Part shown: piece by piece, positions 8,396 to 16,980 of the stretch
Numbering within the stretch: position 1 is the first letter of the stretch
Layout: the number at the start of each line of letters is the position of its first letter
From: Phaeobacter sp. J2-8
GTDB taxonomy: Bacteria > Pseudomonadota > Alphaproteobacteria > Rhodobacterales > Rhodobacteraceae
DNA length: 64,000 nucleotides
Assembly (NCBI RefSeq): GCF_022867865.1
Contig: NZ_JALIEC010000004.1
Span: forward strand, 186,001-250,000
Reading direction: 5' to 3'
The notes under the pieces: generated by a model
What the model saw: the letters and a program-made list of their open reading frames with translations, nothing else
Database searches by the model: none
Told to the model about the DNA's origin: nothing
Translations under genes and position numbers: made by a program

Positions 8396-9961
8396 CTACT
8401 CCGCCGGAACCGCAACAGGGGCCGCAGCCGCCGGCGCGACCGAGGTCAGACCCAATCGGTCCATCTGTTCCTCTGGATAGCCTTCTTCATCCAGCCGCAG
8501 GCGAAGCAAGCGTAGCAGACGGTCACGCTGCTCGGGCTGGGTCTCCCAAAGGTTTGTCAGCTGCTCGGGATCTTCGGCCCGGTTGAACAGGAAGTTTTCA
8601 TAGGTCCGCGGATCAATGGTGATCGGCGTTTTCCACATCGGATACTCTACGGTCGGATCATATTTTCCGGTCGCCTCAGGTTCTGGCGGCAATGCGCCCA
8701 CCCGCCCGTCAATCGGATTATCCACCAGCAAAGGCCGGGTGATCATGGTCGAATAGGTGTTCAGCACCTTGCCCTTCTCGGGCGATTTGAACAGCGTCCA
8801 ATCCCCATCCGAGATACAGGCCCCCTGCCCGAACGTGCCATAGATTGCTTCGTCTCGGATGGCTTCACGGCGTTCCAGAATCGGCAGGAAGCTCCGGGAA
8901 TGGCGCGTGCTGTCCGGCGGTGTGCCGCCCGACGCCTCGATGATGGTCGAAAAGATATCGACGGTTTGCGTGATTTCGGGAATCCGACGGCCGCCGTTTT
9001 CGGCACCGGGGTGCCAGACGATCATCGGAATATTCGCGTGGCTGTCGTAATGTGGATATTGCTTGCCGAAATGCCCGCGCTCACCCAGATCGTGACCGTG
9101 ATCGGTGGTAAAGATCACCAGCGTGTCTTCCCACAGCCCCTTTTCCCCAAGCTTGTCGAGAAGCACGCCCATCCATTTGTCGACCATCGTGGTCTTGCCG
9201 TAATATTGCGCCTTCAGATAGGCGAGCTCTTCTGGCGTGGCTTGCTCCATAAAGGCATCAAGGTCGTCGTAAACCTGATAGGGCGGCCAGATGTTGTGGT
9301 CGTCCGCCGTGCCCTCGATACCGTCGGTGTACATCGAGGCATAGGGCTCGGGCACATGAAACGGCTCGTGCACATCAAAGGTCTCAACCTGAAGGAAGAA
9401 CGGCCCGCGATCCGAATACCGATCAAGCCAATCCGCCGCGGCCGAGAAGGTCTTGGCCGGGAAGAAATCCTCTTCGCCGCCAAATTCCTTAATATTCTCA
9501 TAGTATTGCCGCATGTGGTAAGGTGAGCGGTGCTCGCTCATCTTCTCGACCCATTTTGGCACGTCGCCTTTGGTGTCGGGCAAGCGGTGAAAGTCTGTCT
9601 CGTGGCCACGGATCATTTCAAGCGACTGGAATCCTTGGATGTAACCGTTCGCCGTCTCCTCCCAATAATGGTAGTGATCGGTGACCATGCCCGTGTTGTA
9701 CCCTTGGGCCTGCACTTCGCGCGGCAGGCGCGGGTCGAACACCTCAAGCGGGCCCCAGGGACGCCACATGAATTCCTTGCGCCCGGTAAAGATCTCGCGG
9801 CGGGCGGGCATGCACGGCAGGCTGCCGATATAATGATTGTCGAAGACACAGGCGCGATCGGCCAGAGCATCAATATTGGGCGTCCGGCAGCGCGTCTTGG
9901 GATTGTAGCACCGCAGCGCTTCCTTGTTCAGGCTGTCTACCAGAATCAGGATGATATTCAT
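8396..9961 (-). CDS. Type I sulfatase
   Basis: A 521-residue alkaline phosphatase-superfamily sulfatase. The formylglycine motif is CMPARREIFTG with Cys50, matching CxPxR....G. The N-terminal metal site is ILVDSLN (Asp9, where many sulfatases have two Asp), and the second metal motif TTDHGHDLGERGHFGK spans residues 285-300. No signal peptide is seen, so the enzyme is probably cytoplasmic and acts after import. A formylglycine-generating enzyme must be supplied from outside the window. It is the first gene of the leftward operon and diverges from a sulfonate-type ABC importer, which fits a role in freeing sulfate from an imported sulfate ester. Phosphonate monoester hydrolase activity is an alternative. 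Confidence 0.88.
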   Translation of the reverse strand: MNIILILVDSLNKEALRCYNPKTRCRTPNIDALADRACVFDNHYIGSLPCMPARREIFTGRKEFMWRPWGPLEVFDPRLPREVQAQGYNTGMVTDHYHYWEETANGYIQGFQSLEMIRGHETDFHRLPDTKGDVPKWVEKMSEHRSPYHMRQYYENIKEFGGEEDFFPAKTFSAAADWLDRYSDRGPFFLQVETFDVHEPFHVPEPYASMYTDGIEGTADDHNIWPPYQVYDDLDAFMEQATPEELAYLKAQYYGKTTMVDKWMGVLLDKLGEKGLWEDTLVIFTTDHGHDLGERGHFGKQYPHYDSHANIPMIVWHPGAENGGRRIPEITQTVDIFSTIIEASGGTPPDSTRHSRSFLPILERREAIRDEAIYGTFGQGACISDGDWTLFKSPEKGKVLNTYSTMITRPLLVDNPIDGRVGALPPEPEATGKYDPTVEYPMWKTPITIDPRTYENFLFNRAEDPEQLTNLWETQPEQRDRLLRLLRLRLDEEGYPEEQMDRLGLTSVAPAAAAPVAVPAE

Positions 9962-10046
9962 GAGTTCTCTCTCCCCGGTTGCCCCCGCCCGCTGCGCCTT
10001 TGGCGGCGCGCGATACGCGGGAGGGCTAGCGTTCTTTCTGGCCACA

Positions 10047-10062
10047 TCTGATTATGTCCAGA
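10047..10062. promoter_or_regulatory. Operator-like dyad, site A
   Basis: TCTGATTATGTCCAGA, an interrupted inverted repeat (TCTG-N8-CAGA), lies in the 222-base divergent region between the sulfatase and the ABC importer. A second copy is at 10114. The shared consensus is TCTGRTTATRYYCAGA. The HutC-type GntR at 13258 is the obvious candidate binder; this is inference. Confidence 0.5.
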
Positions 10063-10113
10063 AATCCATGATCCGGTGATATACAAGAATTTTATGTTTG
10101 AAAAGAAAAAAGA

Positions 10114-10129
10114 TCTGGTTATACTCAGA
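10114..10129. promoter_or_regulatory. Operator-like dyad, site B
   Basis: TCTGGTTATACTCAGA repeats the TCTG-N8-CAGA layout of site A and shares most of the spacer. Centres of the two sites are 67 bases apart, about six helical turns, which would allow a looped or cooperative complex controlling both divergent operons. It extends to ATCTG...CAGAT at this copy. Confidence 0.5.
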
Positions 10130-10183
10130 TTTATTCGGCGTCGATGGACGCTGGCCAATGAGGATCACGGGAGGAGAATCCGA

Positions 10184-11221
10184 ATGACGAATTCCAGAAA
10201 CAGCTACATCAGCCGCCGCAGTCTTTTGCGCACCGGCGTTGCCGCCGCAGCCACCACACTTGCCGCGCCTACATTCTTTGCGGGCAAGGCGCATGCCGCC
10301 AATGAGACCCTGAATATCGGCATCATCCCCGCCTATTCCTTCGGCCTTTACTGGCTGATCCAGGATCAGGGTATGGCGCCCGGAATCGACATGAATTTCA
10401 GCGTCTTTCCTTCGGGGCCGCCCGCGATCGAAGCGATGGTGGGCCGGTCGGTTGACGCCATCACAGTGGGGTCCGTGCCGCCGCTCGCAGCGATGCACCG
10501 CAAGGTCGCCGATTTCCGTGAAATCTCGGTCTGTGGGGATGCCAGCGGGCTGTTCACCGTGGTTGGACGCAAGGGAATCAATACCTTGGCCGATCTTGAG
10601 GGCAAGCGGATTGCCGTCACGTCCGGCTCCAACTTTGATTTCTTCCTCGATACCGTGCTCAAGGCCGAGGGTCTTGAAGACATGCCGCTCAACCGAATCA
10701 ACATGGAGCCAATCGACGGCCAGGCCGCGTTGGTCGCCGGGGCGGTCGATGCCAATGTCCCACTGGCAACCTCGCGCAAACTTATCTTTGACGCACTGCC
10801 AGATGCCAGCCTGATCGTCGACGGGCTGAAACTGCCGCTGGCCACCCGGCCAAGCATCATGGACGTCCTGATGACGACCCAACAGACAATGGATGCCAAG
10901 GAAGACGCGCTGAAGCAGGTTGTTGGCGCCTTCCATCGGGAAGCCGTACCGATGCTGCGCAATGACAACGCCACAGTCATCGACCGTATGGTGGCATGGC
11001 AATCCGGGATCGGACGGGCAGGCGTCACCGCATCAGATGTCGAACCGCTGTTGAACAGCTATTTCTACTTCGACACGGACGAAATCAAAGACGTCTATGC
11101 CTCTGGCCAACTGAAGAAATCGCTTCAGGTGCAGTCGGAATTCCTGGTTGCGAACGACCGTATCGGCGGCATTCCCGATCTCGATGCGCTCGTCTCGGAC
11201 CAGATTGTCCGTCAACTCTGA
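10184..11221 (+). CDS. ABC transporter substrate-binding protein, sulfonate/nitrate/taurine type, Tat-exported
   Basis: A 345-residue periplasmic binding protein of the NrtA/SsuA/TauA (NMT1-like) class. The N-terminus has a twin-arginine signal, SRRSLLRTG, a hydrophobic stretch and an AHA cleavage site near residue 37. NIGIIPAYSFGLYWLIQDQG and VDAITVGSVPPLAAM match the ligand-binding lobe of this family. The start at 10184 is preceded by GGGAGGAGAATCCG; an open frame further upstream has no ribosome site. It begins a three-gene importer and diverges from the sulfatase operon, so a sulfonate or sulfate ester is the likely ligand, though aromatic or pyrimidine ligands occur in the family. Confidence 0.85.
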   Translation: MTNSRNSYISRRSLLRTGVAAAATTLAAPTFFAGKAHAANETLNIGIIPAYSFGLYWLIQDQGMAPGIDMNFSVFPSGPPAIEAMVGRSVDAITVGSVPPLAAMHRKVADFREISVCGDASGLFTVVGRKGINTLADLEGKRIAVTSGSNFDFFLDTVLKAEGLEDMPLNRINMEPIDGQAALVAGAVDANVPLATSRKLIFDALPDASLIVDGLKLPLATRPSIMDVLMTTQQTMDAKEDALKQVVGAFHREAVPMLRNDNATVIDRMVAWQSGIGRAGVTASDVEPLLNSYFYFDTDEIKDVYASGQLKKSLQVQSEFLVANDRIGGIPDLDALVSDQIVRQL

Positions 11222-11235
11222 AAAAGGTCACGACA

Positions 11236-11263
11236 CAGGCAGTGGCGGTGAGCGCCCTGCCTG
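11236..11263 (+). other. Intercistronic hairpin between binding protein and permease
   Basis: CAGGCAG-T-GGCG-loop-CGCC-CTGCCTG forms an 11-bp stem with one bulge, 14 bases after the binding-protein stop. There is no T-tract, so it more likely protects the upstream mRNA or partly attenuates, giving more binding protein than permease. Confidence 0.5.
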
Positions 11264-11367
11264 ATCCTGCACGGGCGTCCGGAAATTCCGGCGTGCCCAT
11301 CCGCTGTTTCGGTGCCATGCTGTGCAAAGCGCCGTTTGCGGATCGAACCCACAAGTGGATCTGAGCT

Positions 11368-12186
11368 ATGGATAAAACAGAAACATTGCCACGGGACACA
11401 ATCATGCCACTACGCGGATTGAAAAACCGATTGTCGGGTCGGCTGGTGCTGGGGGCAGCATCGGTGGCCACGGTCATTCTCGCCTATGTCTGGATTACGA
11501 ACCTGCCCAACAACAACCCTGCCCTGCTGCCCCCGATCCGGGACATTGTCGGTGCATTCTTTACCAATGTCGCCAGCGGAAATTTGGCCACCGCACTTGG
11601 GGCCAGTCTGTTCCGGGTCATCATGGGCTTCTTCATTGGCACCAGTTTGGCGGTCCTGATCGGCTGTCTGATCGGCTGGTACAAAGTTGCGGAATACCTG
11701 TTTGACCCGCTGATCGAAGCGGTGCGCCCGATCCCGCCGCTTGCCTATATCCCAATCATCATCATCTGGTTTGGCATTGGCGAATTCAGCCGCATTCTGA
11801 TCATCACGATTGCCTGCTTCATGGTCTGCGTTGTCAACGTGATCGCGGGCATGAAGAACGTGCCACAAGTCTATGTTGATGCCGCATCAACCATGGGCGC
11901 AACCCGGTTGCAGGTCTTTCGGACCGTCGCCGTGCCCGCGGCAACCCCCTTTATCATCACCGGCTATCGCATCGCTCTTGGCGCGGCCTGGACCACGCTT
12001 GTCGCATCCGAACTGATTGCGGCGCAAAACGGTCTTGGCTTCCTGCTGCAGGAGGGGCGGCGCTACTTCCTGACGGATCAGGTGATGATGATCATCGTAA
12101 TAATCGGCGCCTGCGCCTTCTTGATGGACCGAGCTTTCAGGAAGATTCAGGCGCGTCTCATGGTTTGGTCGGAGGCTCGCGAATAA
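11368..12186 (+). CDS. ABC transporter permease, SsuC/TauC/NrtB type
   Basis: A 272-residue BPD_transp_1 permease with about six membrane segments. The EAA loop is DAASTMGATRLQVFRTVAVP (near residues 170-190), and YIPIIIIWFGIGEFSRI is typical for this family. The chosen ATG at 11368 has only a weak upstream GGATCTGAG; an in-frame ATG at 11404 is a possible alternative. The stop overlaps the ATPase start as TAATG. Confidence 0.87.
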   Translation: MDKTETLPRDTIMPLRGLKNRLSGRLVLGAASVATVILAYVWITNLPNNNPALLPPIRDIVGAFFTNVASGNLATALGASLFRVIMGFFIGTSLAVLIGCLIGWYKVAEYLFDPLIEAVRPIPPLAYIPIIIIWFGIGEFSRILIITIACFMVCVVNVIAGMKNVPQVYVDAASTMGATRLQVFRTVAVPAATPFIITGYRIALGAAWTTLVASELIAAQNGLGFLLQEGRRYFLTDQVMMIIVIIGACAFLMDRAFRKIQARLMVWSEARE

Positions 12187-12941
12187 TGTCGGAAATCGTA
12201 GTAGACAATCTAACCCACACGTTCGGCAAGGGCAGCGCGTCACCGCTGACGGTGCTGGACGGTATCAACCTGAAACTGGAATCCGGCAGCTTCAACGCCA
12301 TTGTCGGCACCTCTGGCTGTGGCAAGTCCACATTGCTCAAGATGATGGCGGGCCTGTTCGATCCCTCCGACGGGCAGATGACACTGGACGGCGAAGTCAT
12401 CCAAGGCACCGACCGTCGCCGGGGCATGGTGTTCCAACAGGATGCGGTTTTCCCCTGGATGACCGTCGCGCGCAACGTCAGTTATGGTCCGCGCCTGCGC
12501 GGCGCCAGCCGGGCAGAGCAGGCCGAAATCGAGGAAAAGTGGATCCGCATGGTCGGATTGACCGGGTTTGAGGATCGCTGGCCCCGCGAATTGTCCGGCG
12601 GTATGCGCAAACGGGTCGACATCGGGCGCGTCTATGCCAACGACCCCGACGTGCTGTTGATGGACGAACCGTTTGGCGCGCTTGACGCGCAAACCAAGGA
12701 ACGGATGCAGTCCGACCTGCTTGAAACCTGGTCAGCGACCCGCAAAACCGTCGTCTTCGTAACACATGATCTGGAAGAGGCGATTTTCCTGGCCGACAAG
12801 ATCATCGTCATGTCCGCGCGCCCCGGCCGCGTTCATCATATCGAAGAGGTGTCCCTGCCCCGGCCGCGTACCAATGACATGCGCCTGACCGACGATTTCC
12901 TTGCGATCAAACGCCGTCTCTGGGCGATGCTTGAACATTAA
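12186..12941 (+). CDS. ABC transporter ATP-binding protein, SsuB/TauB/NrtD type
   Basis: A 251-residue ABC ATPase. Walker A is GTSGCGKST, the Q-loop lies in GMVFQQDAVFPWM, the signature is ELSGGMRKRVDIGR, Walker B is VLLMDEPFGALD and the H-loop is VTHDLEEAI. The FPWMTV segment is characteristic of the sulfonate/nitrate/taurine subfamily. It starts at the TAATG overlap with the permease and ends the importer operon. Confidence 0.9.
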   Translation: MSEIVVDNLTHTFGKGSASPLTVLDGINLKLESGSFNAIVGTSGCGKSTLLKMMAGLFDPSDGQMTLDGEVIQGTDRRRGMVFQQDAVFPWMTVARNVSYGPRLRGASRAEQAEIEEKWIRMVGLTGFEDRWPRELSGGMRKRVDIGRVYANDPDVLLMDEPFGALDAQTKERMQSDLLETWSATRKTVVFVTHDLEEAIFLADKIIVMSARPGRVHHIEEVSLPRPRTNDMRLTDDFLAIKRRLWAMLEH

Positions 12942-13257
12942 AAACTGCGCCACGTGCAGTGCTGTTCCAATGTATCTGGTTATGGCACCAAACTTGCATG
13001 GCCGCGAAAAACTGCCCCGGCGCTTCAGCAAATGCGGCGCCGGGTTTAAATTGGCTCACGCCCTGACAGCAACTCCAAGACCGGCGAAATAAAAGCATCG
13101 CGCCGTAAATTTGTTTTCGCCCGCACCGATAAACACCGTTACCGCCCCTTTCCGGCAAGATCGCGTGGACGTCTCAATCCTGAACGCATAAGATCATCGC
13201 GCCGCTGCACCGCGCAGCGTCTTTCTCAGTCTCCTGGACGAATAGGACGGACACCGG
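12942..13257. other. Intergenic region with an operator half-site
   Basis: No convincing gene is seen in these 316 bases. At 12975-12984 the sequence TCTGGTTATG reproduces the left half of the operator-like dyads at 10047 and 10114, which hints at autoregulation of the GntR gene that follows. No clear terminator for the ABC operon was found. Confidence 0.35.
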
Positions 13258-14094
13258 TTGAATGTGAGCAGACCAAATACCAAATCGGGCCGCTCAGGTC
13301 GCCCCAGCTTCGAACAATCGGACGGACTTGCAACCGCAGCATTCCGGCGTGAGGTCAGCCGGATCGTATTGTCGCGCGAAGTCACCTCTCCGCTGTGGAC
13401 CCAGTTGAGCGACCAATTGGAAAACCTGATCCTCAGCGGCAAGCTGGCACCGGAATCCCGCATACCCTCTGAATCCGCCCTCTGCGACATTTTCAATGTA
13501 TCCCGGCCAGTGGTGCGCAGCGCCATCAGCGCCCTGGCGGCCCGCGGTCTGGTCAACAAACTGCCGCGCAAGGGCATGTTCGTCGGCAAACCACCCCGCG
13601 AAAGCAGCTTTGTCACCTCGAACGTCAGCCTGTTTGATGACATGATCGCGCGTGGGGCCAAAATCCGCACCCGCACTTTCGAGCTGGCAAAATCCCTTGC
13701 CAACGACGAGGAACGTGCCGCTTTGCAACTGGGCGACACGGCCGAGGTCGTCCGGGTGTCCCGTGTTTTCTGGGTCGACGAAGAGCCGATTACCTATACC
13801 AATATTTCCTTTCCAGCAGAGAAAGTGCCGGGTTTCGAAAAAACCGATCTGGAAGGGCGATCTGTTCTCGGCATGGTTCAAGAGATGTATCAACGGCAAC
13901 TGGTCAGGGCAGAGCGCTGGTTCTCAGCCGCCATGCCCAACGCGGATGTGTGCGAAAAAATGGACATTTCCGCCGACAAACCGCTTATTTGGATTGAATC
14001 CGTCGGGTATGAAAACGACGGCACGCCACTGGAATATTACCGCGCTTTCTATAACAGCCAGGCCGCGCGGATACACATATCGGTGTCGAACTGA
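13258..14094 (+). CDS. GntR family regulator, HutC/UTRA type
   Basis: About 278 residues. A winged-helix domain (LWTQLSDQLENLILSGKL, then IPSESALCDIFNVSRPVVRS) is followed by a UTRA ligand-binding domain (VSRVFWVDEEPITYTNISFP; PLEYYRAFYN near the C-terminus). The start is uncertain: TTG at 13258, GTG at 13264 or a site further in, and the first 30 residues are low-complexity. It follows the sulfonate-type importer in the same direction and probably senses the imported compound or a derivative to control the divergent operons. Confidence 0.85.
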   Translation: MNVSRPNTKSGRSGRPSFEQSDGLATAAFRREVSRIVLSREVTSPLWTQLSDQLENLILSGKLAPESRIPSESALCDIFNVSRPVVRSAISALAARGLVNKLPRKGMFVGKPPRESSFVTSNVSLFDDMIARGAKIRTRTFELAKSLANDEERAALQLGDTAEVVRVSRVFWVDEEPITYTNISFPAEKVPGFEKTDLEGRSVLGMVQEMYQRQLVRAERWFSAAMPNADVCEKMDISADKPLIWIESVGYENDGTPLEYYRAFYNSQAARIHISVSN

Positions 14095-14192
14095 CCTCGG
14101 AAAAAGCCGCCCAATAAAGCTATGTGCCACTCGGTGATGGCATTGGCGCACTTGTAAGTTCGGCTCAGTCTGATGGGACAGTGCATCCCGGT

Positions 14193-14410
14193 CTATTTCG
14201 GCAGTGCCAGCGCCGGAAGCTCGCCGCCCAGGGCTGAATGAGGGCGCTGGTGGTTATAGAAGGTCATCCACTTCCGGATGGCCGCCTTTGTCTCCGAACC
14301 TGCCTCGCAGGCATGCAAGTAGACACACTCGTATTTTCAGCGTGCGCCAGAGCCGTTCGATAAAGATGTTGTCCGCTGCCCTGTATCCGAGGTCTGGTGT
14401 AAACCCAAAC
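14193..14410 (-). pseudogene. IS3-family transposase (orfB) C-terminal remnant
   Basis: Read leftward, the frames give ADNIFIERLWRTLK, then YLHACEAGSETKAAIRKWM and FYNHQRPHSALGG, ending in a TAG at 14195-14193. This is the C-terminal DDE region of an IS3-group orfB transposase. The frame is broken by one extra base in the A4 run at 14334-14337 (complement), and the rest of the element is absent. The remnant lies between the GntR and LysR genes. Confidence 0.75.
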
Positions 14411-14484
14411 TGCAAAATGCGGCGCCCTGTTTTCACGAAGGAAACTTATTCCAAGCGAGTTCCTCATCGCGCACTTACGCGCCC

Positions 14485-15399
14485 TCACGTGGCACGATGG
14501 TACACTTCTGACAGCGATCCTACCAACTCTCGTACAAACAGATCCATCAACCCGGTTGAGCGCCGACCGATCCGGGTCGCGAGGACGAACTGAGAATTCA
14601 GTACCGCCTCCTCACCCAGTAGGCATCTCAAATTGCCACGGTCCAGGCGATCCATCACAAAGTGGTCGGGAAGGTATCCGATGTAGTCCCCTGAAAGAAT
14701 GAACATGGCCTGCACTTCCATATGATCTGCCAAGGTACCGACATGCGCATTTGGGAAGCGATCCAGTTCGATCAAATTCCCGTAGTTGCGGGCAACGAAG
14801 GTTTGATTTGCCACCAAGCTTTCAGAGATTTCACGATCCGGGACATCAAACAGCACATGACCCTTCGCGCAATATAACGAGTGCCGTTCGACATAGAGTT
14901 TGGACATTTTCACACCGGCGACAGGCCGTGTTTGCGGCATGATGGCCACATCAATATTCCCGCTTGAAACATCGGCCGCCAGCACCTGAGGGTCATCCAC
15001 AGAAATCTGGATCTCAGCTTCAGGGGCCAGTCTGCGCAGCCGATTGATGATCCTTGGCAACGGAAGGCCATCAAAAGATAAGGTGTTGTCGATAATACCC
15101 AGCCGTAGGGTGCCAACCACCCGATCTCTCAAGCTGCCAATCTCGCCTTCAAAGTCGTTAAGGGCAATGAAGAGTTCTGTAGATTTCTGATGAACAAGCT
15201 TCCCGCGTTCCGTCAGGCGAAACCCGCCACGACCGCGTTCACACAATGTAAACCCAAGGCGCGTTTCCAGGGCCTTCATATGGAAGCTGACCGTCGATTG
15301 AGACATGCCAAGCTCCGCCTGCGCCCCCACAAAACCGCCCCGTTCAACAACCGCGCGAAAGACGGCCAGTGATCTTAGATCTGAATTTGCGAAATTCAA
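14485..15399 (-). CDS. LysR family transcriptional regulator
   Basis: A 304-residue LysR protein. The HTH is in the first 60 residues (FRAVVERGGFVGAQAELGMS; STVSFHMKALETRLGF), followed by a substrate-binding domain starting VVGTLRLGIIDN. It is divergent from the amino acid importer at 15505, with 105 bases between them, so it most likely activates that operon. A dyad AATC-C-TTCGATATGAA-GATT sits at 15407-15426 in the gap. Confidence 0.9.
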   Translation of the reverse strand: MNFANSDLRSLAVFRAVVERGGFVGAQAELGMSQSTVSFHMKALETRLGFTLCERGRGGFRLTERGKLVHQKSTELFIALNDFEGEIGSLRDRVVGTLRLGIIDNTLSFDGLPLPRIINRLRRLAPEAEIQISVDDPQVLAADVSSGNIDVAIMPQTRPVAGVKMSKLYVERHSLYCAKGHVLFDVPDREISESLVANQTFVARNYGNLIELDRFPNAHVGTLADHMEVQAMFILSGDYIGYLPDHFVMDRLDRGNLRCLLGEEAVLNSQFVLATRIGRRSTGLMDLFVRELVGSLSEVYHRAT

Positions 15400-15406
15400 T
15401 ACATCT

Positions 15407-15426
15407 AATCCTTCGATATGAAGATT
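15407..15426. promoter_or_regulatory. Possible LysR binding dyad
   Basis: AATCCTTCGATATGAAGATT is an imperfect palindrome with a single extra base, placed just ahead of the LysR start and 80 bases before the divergent importer. The position suits an autoregulatory LysR site; the match is only suggestive. Confidence 0.3.
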
Positions 15427-15504
15427 AACTCATAGCTATTTTACTGATGCTTTAGAAGCCCTACGGTCAACTCAACACTGCTTTGACCATGAAATAGGGA
15501 TTCC

Positions 15505-16320
15505 ATGAAACACCTTCTCCTGACCGCCGCTGCCACCCTGATGCTGAATCCAGTTTCAGCCGTTGCCGAAGATTTGCTATCCCGCATCACAGCGGACGGT
15601 GTCCTGACCGTTGGCACCGAAGCGCGTTTTCCACCGTTCGAATTTGTCGAGAATGGCGAGATCGTTGGCTATTCGGGGGACATCATGGAAATCCTTATGG
15701 ATTCTGCATTGCCCGAGGTGGAGCTGAAGCGTCTGGATCTGCCATGGCAGGGTATTCTGCCGGGTCTTGCGGCAGAGCGTTTTGACTATGTTGTCACCTC
15801 GGTGACTGTGACGCCAGCGCGTCGCGACGCCTATTACCTGTCTGTGCCAATTGCGGATGCAACCATGGCTGTCCTTAAACGCGCAGGTGATGACAGCATT
15901 GGTGCCCCTGCTGATATGGCAGGCAAACCAGTGGGGTCCCAGGCGGGTTCTGCACAGCTGGCTGCTTTGGAAGGGTATGCTGACACTCTGGATGATACGC
16001 CAAAGATTTCGACCTACACCGACTTCTCCGAAGCCTACGCCGATCTTGCCGCAGGCCGCATTGATGCTGTGGTGAACTCGCTGCCAAACCTGCTGGAAGC
16101 CGCGCGCCAGCGTCCTGACATCTTTGAAGTTGTTGCACCGACCTTTGGTGAGCCGACATATTTCTCCTGGGCCGGACGCACCGACGAAGACAGTGCCAGC
16201 TTGAACGCTCTGTTTGACGCGGAACTGAAACGCCTGATTGAAGATGGCACTCTGGCCCAACTGCAAGAAAAGTGGTTTGGCGGTGCGATGAACCTGCCAA
16301 GCGCACTCCCTGCGCAGTAA
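15505..16320 (+). CDS. Polar amino acid ABC transporter substrate-binding protein
   Basis: A 271-residue SBP_bac_3 family protein with a Sec signal peptide (hydrophobic residues 3-20, VAEDL cleavage region). LTVGTEARFPPFEFVENGEIVGYSGDI is split here: VGTEARFPPFEFV binds the ligand amino group and GYSGDIMEIL follows. It heads an ABC operon with two permeases and an ATPase and is followed by a ureohydrolase, so a guanidino amino acid or polyamine precursor is a reasonable ligand. Confidence 0.88.
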   Translation: MKHLLLTAAATLMLNPVSAVAEDLLSRITADGVLTVGTEARFPPFEFVENGEIVGYSGDIMEILMDSALPEVELKRLDLPWQGILPGLAAERFDYVVTSVTVTPARRDAYYLSVPIADATMAVLKRAGDDSIGAPADMAGKPVGSQAGSAQLAALEGYADTLDDTPKISTYTDFSEAYADLAAGRIDAVVNSLPNLLEAARQRPDIFEVVAPTFGEPTYFSWAGRTDEDSASLNALFDAELKRLIEDGTLAQLQEKWFGGAMNLPSALPAQ

Positions 16321-16326
16321 ATCGAC

Positions 16327-16980
16327 ATGCTTGATCTGCTGATCGACAACCAGGCTGTCCTGATCGAAGGCGTGCTGACAACCCTTGGGGTCAGCTTTCT
16401 TGCTATCGCGCTTGGCGCCCCCCTTGGTCTTATTCTGGCGACTGCTAGTCGCCAGAATAACAGGCTGGTGCGTCGATCAGCACGAGTTTACGTTTCGTTT
16501 TGGCGGGGCACGCCAATATTGGTGCAACTCCTGCTGATTTTCTATCTTCTGCCAGCAATTGGCATCAACCTGCCGCCAACACTGGCTGCGGTGGTGGCGC
16601 TCGCCTGCAATACCGCTGCCTTCCAGTCTGAAATCTATCGCGCTGGACTTGCCGCTGTGCCGGAGGGCGAAGTAGAAGCCGCCCAGATGCTGGGATTGTC
16701 CCGCCGCCAAATCCTTGCGAAAATTGAAGCGCCTCAGGCCATCCGCATCATGCTGCCTGCATTGGTTGGTGAAACGCTGGCATTGGTGCGAAATTCCTCA
16801 CTGATTTCCGTCATCGCCGTCACCGACCTGACACGACGTGCGCAGCAAATCGCTTCGTCTACCTTTCAGCCGCTGGACAGCTATATGATCGCATTGATCC
16901 TCTATGTCGCGATCGCCTTGGTTCTATCGGCCATTGGCATGTTGCTAGAGCGCCGCCTGAAACAACAGGAGGCGCATTAA
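16327..16980 (+). CDS. Polar amino acid ABC transporter permease (HisM/GlnP type)
   Basis: A 217-residue permease. FWRGTPILVQLLLIFYLLP and the EAA loop EVEAAQMLGLSRRQILAKIEA region mark the HisMQ family, with GETLALVRNSSLISVIAVTDL following. It starts 6 bases after the binding-protein stop and its last base overlaps the next permease start (TAATG). Confidence 0.9.
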   Translation: MLDLLIDNQAVLIEGVLTTLGVSFLAIALGAPLGLILATASRQNNRLVRRSARVYVSFWRGTPILVQLLLIFYLLPAIGINLPPTLAAVVALACNTAAFQSEIYRAGLAAVPEGEVEAAQMLGLSRRQILAKIEAPQAIRIMLPALVGETLALVRNSSLISVIAVTDLTRRAQQIASSTFQPLDSYMIALILYVAIALVLSAIGMLLERRLKQQEAH

